A stretch of DNA of 64,000 bases. It comes from Nocardioides aquaticus. GTDB taxonomy: Bacteria > Actinomycetota > Actinomycetes > Propionibacteriales > Nocardioidaceae. The notes beneath the pieces were generated by a model. It worked only from the letters and a program-made list of their open reading frames with translations. It ran no database searches and was not told the DNA's origin. Shown one piece after another: positions 59,810-64,000 of this stretch (its first letter is position 1; each line of letters opens with the position of its first letter). The translations under genes were made by a program, and so were the position numbers. Where the stretch lies: positions 4,216,001 to 4,280,000 of the forward strand of contig NZ_CP075371.1 in assembly GCF_018459925.1 (NCBI RefSeq), read 5' to 3'.

Positions 59810-61086
59810 CCGGCCTCGGCGGGAGCAGGTCGCGGGTCAGCCGCGTCGTCGTCACCCCGGTCGCCTTCGCCGACCCGCCCCTGCTCAACGTCGTGGGCGT
59901 GCACCAGCCGTGGGCGCTGCGCGCGGTGGTCGAGGTGCACACCGACGACGGTCTGCTGGGGCTCGGCGAGACGTACGGGGACGAGACCCAGCTGGGTCGC
60001 CTGCAGGCCGTGGCCGCGCGCCTCGGCGGGCACGACCCGTACGACCTGACCGGCCTGCGCCGACTCGTCGCGCAGGTCCTGGCCGCCGGCGACGGCGGTG
60101 CCGGGATGAGCTTCGGCGGGATGCTCGACGTCGACTCCGCCCTGGAGACGGTCTACTCGCCGTTCGAGGTGGCCTGCCTCGACGTGCAGGCCCGGCGGGC
60201 CGGCGTGCCGGTGAGCGACCTGCTCGGCGGGAGGGTCCGCGACCGCGTCGACTTCGCCGGCTACCTGTTCTACAAGTGGGCCGCCCACCCCGGCCACGAG
60301 CCCGACGCGTGGGGCGAGGCGCTGGACGCCGACGGGATCGTGGCCCAGGCCCGCCGGATGGTCGACGGCTGGGGGTTCACCTCGCTCAAGCTCAAGGGCG
60401 GCGTGTTCGCCCCCGAGGTCGAGTGCGAGGCGGTCGAGGCGCTGCGCGCGGCCTTCCCCGACCACCCGCTGCGTCTGGACCCGAACGGCGGCTGGACCCC
60501 GGCGACGTCGGTGAAGGTCGCCGAGCGGCTGGCCGGGGTGGTCGAGTACCTCGAGGACCCCACCCCCGGCATCCCGGGCATGGCCGAGGTGGCCCGTCGG
60601 ACGGACCTCCCGCTGGCCACGAACATGTGCGTGATCGCGATGGAGCACCTCCCGCCCGCGATCGCCGCCGACGCCGTCCAGGTCGTGCTGTCCGACCACC
60701 ACCTGTGGGGCGGCCTGCGCCGCTCGGCGCTGCTGGCCGGCATCTGCGAGACCTTCGGGCTGGGCCTGTCGATGCACTCGAACTCCCACCTCGGCATCAG
60801 CCTCGCCGCGATGGTGCACCTGGCCGCCTCGAGCGAGAACCTGACGTACGCGTGCGACACCCACTACCCCTGGAAGACCCAGGACCTCCTGGTCCCGGGC
60901 GTGCTGGAGTTCCGCGACGGCGCCGTCGACGTGCCGACCGGCCCCGGCCTGGGCGTCGAGCTGGACCGCGACAAGCTGGCCGTGCTGCACGAGCAGTGGG
61001 TGACCTGCGGCGTCCGCCGCCGCGAGGACACCGTCTACATGCGCAGCATCGAGCCGGGCTTCGAGGTCAACACCTCACGCTGGTGA
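59806..61086 (+). CDS. Second glucarate-dehydratase-like enolase-superfamily enzyme
   Basis: 426 residues, mandelate racemase/glucarate dehydratase subgroup: 'LKLKGGVFAPEVE' (KxK), 'LDPNGGWTP', 'YLEDPTPG', 'ATNMCVIAMEHLP' and 'MHSNSHLGISLAAM'. It parallels GudD but is clearly distinct, so it may take another epimer (for example galactarate or altrarate). GTG at 59806 overlaps usp. Last gene of the transport operon. Confidence 0.88.
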   Translation: MTGLGGSRSRVSRVVVTPVAFADPPLLNVVGVHQPWALRAVVEVHTDDGLLGLGETYGDETQLGRLQAVAARLGGHDPYDLTGLRRLVAQVLAAGDGGAGMSFGGMLDVDSALETVYSPFEVACLDVQARRAGVPVSDLLGGRVRDRVDFAGYLFYKWAAHPGHEPDAWGEALDADGIVAQARRMVDGWGFTSLKLKGGVFAPEVECEAVEALRAAFPDHPLRLDPNGGWTPATSVKVAERLAGVVEYLEDPTPGIPGMAEVARRTDLPLATNMCVIAMEHLPPAIAADAVQVVLSDHHLWGGLRRSALLAGICETFGLGLSMHSNSHLGISLAAMVHLAASSENLTYACDTHYPWKTQDLLVPGVLEFRDGAVDVPTGPGLGVELDRDKLAVLHEQWVTCGVRRREDTVYMRSIEPGFEVNTSRW

Positions 61087-61095
61087 CGCCCCGGA

Positions 61096-61156
61096 GGTCG
61101 AGGAGCGGGCGCAACCCCGCTGGTCGAGGAGCGGGCGAAGCGAGCGTCTCGAGACC
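61096..61156. repeat. Directly repeated hairpin element after the glucarate operon
   Basis: GGTCGAGGAGCGGGCG occurs at 61096-61111 and again at 61122-61137; the second copy is followed by CTCGAGACC (61148-61156), which pairs with GGTCGAG to make a hairpin. Sequences of the GGTCGAG...CTCGAGACC kind are common between genes in Nocardioides-like genomes. Possibly a terminator for the transport operon. Confidence 0.55.
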
Positions 61157-61172
61157 CCTCGACTCGACGCGC

Positions 61173-61616
61173 TCATGCGTCGTCGTCCACGATCTTCCAC
61201 TCGCCGTCGAAGCGCGCGACGAGGAACGCGCCGTCGTAGCGTGCCGTGGCGCCGGCCGCGGCCGCCTCCGCCTCGTAGCCCACCCGCGCGACCTCGGTCG
61301 CGCCCTCGGGGACGGCCAGGCCGGAGGGCGACTCGTCGACCTGCGTCACCCGGAAGTCGACGAGCTCCAGGCCGGCGTCACCACGGCGACAGAGGTCGAG
61401 CTTGCCGGCCAGCTCGCGGGGGTCGTCGGTGCGGTAGCCGCCCGCGAACCCCTCGCAGTCGCCCTCGCGGATCGTGTCGGCGTACGCCTCGACGACGTCC
61501 TCCGGCCCGGGCTGGCCGAGCAGCGAGAACGCGAGGCCACCCGCCAGCACCGCGGGTGCGGCGGCGACCAGGCCGATCCTCCGCCAGCCCCACCGACCCC
61601 GTGCGTCCTGGTCCAC
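61173..61616 (-). CDS. Membrane-anchored hypothetical protein
   Basis: 147 residues: N-terminal helix (about 14-33, 'IGLVAAAPAVLAGGLAFSLL') then a compact extracellular domain with two Cys ('GDCEGFAGGY', 'LDLCRRGD') and 'GEWKIVDDDA', typical of small NTF2-like or lumazine-binding-like folds. No function assigned. GTG at 61616, 9 bp after the methyltransferase gene. Confidence 0.75.
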   Translation of the reverse strand: MDQDARGRWGWRRIGLVAAAPAVLAGGLAFSLLGQPGPEDVVEAYADTIREGDCEGFAGGYRTDDPRELAGKLDLCRRGDAGLELVDFRVTQVDESPSGLAVPEGATEVARVGYEAEAAAAGATARYDGAFLVARFDGEWKIVDDDA

Positions 61617-61625
61617 TCCCCCAGA

Positions 61626-62288
61626 CTAGGCCGGGGACGTACGCCGGGTCGCGCGCACGACGACGTCGTCGAGCACCTTCTCCCCGCCGTCGAAGACGTG
61701 GACCCGGGAGGTGTCCTCGGCCGTCACGACGTCCCACTGCTCGGGGTCGAGGCGTGCTGCGACGGACGCCGCGGTCACCGTCGCCTCCGGCGGCGGACCG
61801 TGCCCGTGCCCGTGGCCGTGGCCGTGCCCGTGGCCGTGCCCGTGCCCGTGCCCGTGGCCGTGCCCGACGATCAGCAGCGTCCCGCCGGGCGCGACCCAGC
61901 CGGCGAGGCGGTCGTAGAAGTCGAGCTGCGGGATGGTCGGGTGCGCGTAGAAGGTGGTCACCAGGTCGAGCCGCACCGCGGGCTGCCACGTCGACAGGTC
62001 TGCCTCGACCCAGCGGACCCGCCCCGCGGCGTCGTGAGCCGTACGACCGCGCGCCCTCCGCAGCACCTCGGAGGCAATGTCGGCGGCGGTGACGTCCCAC
62101 CCCTGCTCGGCCAGCCACAGCGCCTCGACGCCCTCCCCGCAGCCGGCGTCGAGGGCGGTGCCGGGGGTCAGGGCGGCGGTCTCGCGGACGACGTACGGGT
62201 TGGGCTCGCGGCGGTGCGACTCGACGCCCGGCCCGGCGTAGTGCTCGTCCCAGTAGTCGCGGTCGAACGTGTGCTCGCGGTCGCTCAT
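61626..62288 (-). CDS. Class I SAM-dependent methyltransferase with a Gly-His repeat
   Basis: 220 residues: 'TALDAGCGEGVEALWLAEQG' (motif I), 'VTAADIASEVL' and 'WVAPGGTLLIVGH'. Just after this last strand come eleven Gly-His repeats (DNA 61801-61866, eleven 6-bp units), probably expanded from the 'GHG' seen in relatives. The tract could bind Ni or other metals (inference). ATG at 62288 overlaps the flavoprotein stop (ATGA). Substrate unknown; similar proteins are TehB-like. Confidence 0.85.
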   Translation of the reverse strand: MSDREHTFDRDYWDEHYAGPGVESHRREPNPYVVRETAALTPGTALDAGCGEGVEALWLAEQGWDVTAADIASEVLRRARGRTAHDAAGRVRWVEADLSTWQPAVRLDLVTTFYAHPTIPQLDFYDRLAGWVAPGGTLLIVGHGHGHGHGHGHGHGHGHGHGHGPPPEATVTAASVAARLDPEQWDVVTAEDTSRVHVFDGGEKVLDDVVVRATRRTSPA

Positions 62289-63250
62289 GCCGACACCTTC
62301 CCGCCCCGCGCGGCGAGCGTGGCCTGCAGGTCGGTCATCAGCAGGTCCCCGTGGATCTGTGCCGCGACCCGGGCGGCGTCCGCCGCCGCCCCGCTCACCT
62401 GCGCCATCAGGTCGGTGGCGTTGCCGGCCACCCAGACCCCGGGCACGGGGGTGCGTCCGGCCGCGTCGGCGGGGAGCATCGTGCCCATCATGTGATCGAC
62501 CGGCTCGAGGCCGATCCCGGCCAGGAAGTCGGCGCGGGCGTGCAGCCGGGTCCCGACCGCCACCACGTCGACCTCGACGACGGCGCCGTGGGCGAGGCGT
62601 ACGCCGCGGATCGCGTCGTCCTCGATCTCGAGCCGTTCGACGGCCCCGTCGAACACCGGCACGCCCAGCGCGTCGAGCGTGGCGCGGTCGTCCTCGGACA
62701 GCTCGACGCCGTGGGCGAAGAAGCGCACGTCGTCGCTGAGCTGGCGCATCATCAGGGCCTGGTGCACCGACATCGGGCTGGCCGCCAGCACGCCGATCCG
62801 ACGGTCGCGCGACTCCCAGCCGTGACAGAACGGGCAGTGGATGACGTCCCGGCCCCACCGCTCGGCCACGCCCGGGACGTCGGGCAGGTCGTCGACCAGG
62901 CCGGTCGCGACGAGCAGCCGCCGCGCCACCAGCGGCGCCCCCTCGGCGAGGGTCACCTCGAAGCCCGCCTCGACGTGGGCGACCGAGACGACCCGGTCGT
63001 CGACCACGCGGCCCCCGTACCCCTCGACCTCGGCGCGGCCCCGCGCGACCAGCTCGGCCGGCGGGGTGCCGTCGAGCGCGAGCAGCCCGTGCACGCCCGC
63101 GGCCGGGGCGTTGCGGGGCGCCCCCGCGTCGACGACGACGGTGCTGCGGCGCTGGCGCACCAGGGTCAGTGCCCCGCTGAGCCCGGCCGCGCCGCCGCCG
63201 ATGACGACGACGTCCAGGGTGTCGTTGGTGTTCTCGTCGTGGTCGGTCAT
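62285..63250 (-). CDS. NAD(P)/FAD-dependent oxidoreductase, thioredoxin-reductase-like
   Basis: 321 residues: FAD motif 'VVVIGGGAAGLSGALTLVRQ', a CxxC active site 'HCPFCHGWESRD', NAD(P) part beginning 'RIGVLAASPMS' and the C-terminal FAD motif 'GVWVAGNATDLMAQV'. The CxxC suggests thiol-disulfide exchange, as in thioredoxin reductases, though the electron acceptor is unknown. ATG at 63250. Coupled to the methyltransferase and divergent from the XRE-cupin regulator. Confidence 0.9.
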   Translation of the reverse strand: MTDHDENTNDTLDVVVIGGGAAGLSGALTLVRQRRSTVVVDAGAPRNAPAAGVHGLLALDGTPPAELVARGRAEVEGYGGRVVDDRVVSVAHVEAGFEVTLAEGAPLVARRLLVATGLVDDLPDVPGVAERWGRDVIHCPFCHGWESRDRRIGVLAASPMSVHQALMMRQLSDDVRFFAHGVELSEDDRATLDALGVPVFDGAVERLEIEDDAIRGVRLAHGAVVEVDVVAVGTRLHARADFLAGIGLEPVDHMMGTMLPADAAGRTPVPGVWVAGNATDLMAQVSGAAADAARVAAQIHGDLLMTDLQATLAARGGKVSA

Positions 63251-63310
63251 CCCGGCCACCTCCTCGCTGCTCGGTGTGTGCCGCCAGCGTGCGTCGCCAC
63301 CGAGCGGATC

Positions 63311-63349
63311 GGCAAGCAATGTTGCCAAACGGAAAACCACGAGTACGCT
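63311..63349 (+). promoter_or_regulatory. Operator and leaderless promoter of the XRE-cupin gene
   Basis: Palindrome GGCAA-N6-TTGCC (63311-63326) overlaps a -35 box TTGCCA (63322-63327); a -10 box TACGCT (63344-63349) follows after 16 bases. Transcription would start at about the ATG (63356), implying a leaderless mRNA. The palindrome is positioned to control both this gene and the divergent flavoprotein. Confidence 0.55.
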
Positions 63350-63355
63350 CGCCCC

Positions 63356-63958
63356 ATGACCACCCCCCTCGCCGCCAGCGACACCGACCGCGCCCTCGAC
63401 GCCGTCGGCGCCCGCCTCAAGCAGCTGCGCACCCGGCGCGACATCACGCTCGCCGACCTCGCGTCCCAGACGGGGATCTCGGTGAGCACGCTGTCTCGGC
63501 TGGAGGCCGGCCTCCGGCGGCCCACGCTCGAGCAGCTGCTGCCGCTCGCGCGGGTCCACGGAGTCACGCTGGACGAGCTGGTCGACGCCCCCGCCACCGG
63601 CAACCCGCGGGTCAACCTGCGGCCGATCAGGAACGACATGGGCTGGGTGATGCTGCCGCTGACCAAGCGGGCCGGCGGGATCCAGGCGTACAAGTTCGTG
63701 GTCCCGCGCGGCGACGACACGGCCGTCCCGGAGCAGCGCACCCACGACGGCTGGGACTGGGTCTACGTCCTCGACGGCACGCTCCGCCTCGTGCTCGGCG
63801 AGCACGACCTGCTGCTCAAGCCCGGAGAGGCTGCGGAGTTCGACTGCCAGACCCCCCACTGGTTCGGGGCGACCAGCGCCGGGCCGGTCGAGTTCCTCAG
63901 CCTGATCGGGCGGCAGGGCGAGCGGGCGCACGTGCGGGCGTCGACGGCGCGCGCCTGA
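63356..63958 (+). CDS. XRE family regulator with C-terminal cupin domain
   Basis: 200 residues: N-terminal HTH ('VGARLKQLRTRRDITLADLA', 'SVSTLSRLEAGLRRPTLEQ') and a cupin barrel ('HDGWDWVYVLDGTLRLVLGE', 'LKPGEAAEFDCQTPHW') that usually senses a small ligand. ATG at 63356, the first in frame after the promoter; the long open frame upstream is a shadow of the flavoprotein. Divergent arrangement suggests it represses that operon. Confidence 0.9.
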   Translation: MTTPLAASDTDRALDAVGARLKQLRTRRDITLADLASQTGISVSTLSRLEAGLRRPTLEQLLPLARVHGVTLDELVDAPATGNPRVNLRPIRNDMGWVMLPLTKRAGGIQAYKFVVPRGDDTAVPEQRTHDGWDWVYVLDGTLRLVLGEHDLLLKPGEAAEFDCQTPHWFGATSAGPVEFLSLIGRQGERAHVRASTARA

Positions 63959-63976
63959 ACGCGGGCGGGACCGGGG

Positions 63977-64000
63977 TCAGAGCCGGCGCACGCTCGGGAC
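63977..64000 (-). CDS. Possible C-terminal end of a further gene
   Basis: A minus-strand TGA at 63977-63979 closes an open frame (ending Pro-Ser-Val-Arg-Arg-Leu) that runs off the right edge. Only seven residues are visible, so it cannot be identified; the 18-bp gap to the convergent XRE-cupin gene is consistent with a real gene end. Confidence 0.3.
   Translation of the reverse strand, partial: VPSVRRL

Noticed and set aside
1..64000. tRNA, rRNA, transposase or integrase genes
   Set aside because: No cloverleaf-like or rRNA sequence and no transposase or recombinase motif was found by eye; the HTH at 39913 resembles excisionases but belongs to the bS22 gene block.

Overview
The window is a continuous, gene-dense stretch of very high-GC chromosome. 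It points to an actinobacterium, probably Nocardioidaceae (Nocardioides-like). The evidence is strong GC bias at third codon positions, frequent GTG starts, GTGA/ATGA stop-start overlaps, menaquinone biosynthesis, a Rex regulator next to hemA, a BldN-type ECF sigma factor, a 33-residue bS22 ribosomal protein, and a DsbA-like protein of the mycothiol-dependent nitroreductase family. The genus is an inference; no 16S gene is present.

Layout. 1-2.7 kb: start of a nuoABCD operon (minus strand) behind a good Rex operator, then menG. 2.9-10.3 kb: an L,D-transpeptidase, isochorismate synthase (menF), a beta-lactamase-fold hydrolase, two dehydrogenase-fold genes and an NhaP antiporter carrying a UBP-type zinc finger. 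10.4-16.3 kb: menD-menC-menE (minus) and an MFS transporter plus menA (plus). 16.3-18 kb: small membrane proteins and an epimerase. 18-24.2 kb: cytochrome c maturation genes resA-ccdA-resB-ccsB, a histidine phosphatase and hemL. 24.3-26.1 kb: a secreted transglycosylase behind a BldN-type promoter, then a gene-free 440-bp stretch with terminators and a probable 6C small RNA. 26.2-31.9 kb: rex-hemA-hemC-cobA/hemD, with hemB just downstream, behind a Rex-site promoter. 32-37.3 kb: glutaredoxin, an acyl-CoA ligase, a HAD phosphatase, the BldN-type sigma factor and its RsbN-like (DUF5667) partner. 37.3-40.1 kb: acyltransferase, epimerase, bS22 and an excisionase-type HTH, an order resembling M. 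tuberculosis Rv0500A-Rv0502. 40.3-51 kb: acuC, trpS behind a Trp-Trp leader-peptide attenuator, a haloalkane dehalogenase, proC, proline dehydrogenase, pyrE, an aminotransferase and two Pro/Gln-rich membrane proteins. 51.1-61.1 kb: a glucarate (sugar diacid) uptake and catabolism island, gudD-aldehyde dehydrogenase-kdgD, a LysR regulator, a tripartite tricarboxylate-type (TTT) transporter, a Usp protein and a second dehydratase. 61.1-64 kb: a lipoprotein-like protein, a methyltransferase with a Gly-His tract, a flavin reductase and a divergent XRE-cupin regulator.

How it fits together. Much of the left half builds the respiratory chain (complex I, menaquinone, heme, cytochrome c). Rex sites at both nuoA and rex-hem suggest NADH-responsive coordination. 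A sigma-BldN module has matching promoters at its own anti-sigma gene and at a cell-wall hydrolase. The glucarate island has the same LysR-type box upstream of both arms.

Notable structure outside genes: a dispersed 66-bp element made of three 22-bp units (five copies, four abutting a stop codon), a second palindromic element (two copies), a 72-nt near-perfect hairpin overlapping a stop codon, and two genes (nuoA and the RsbN-like gene) each broken by loss of one base from a C run, which looks like homopolymer sequencing error.
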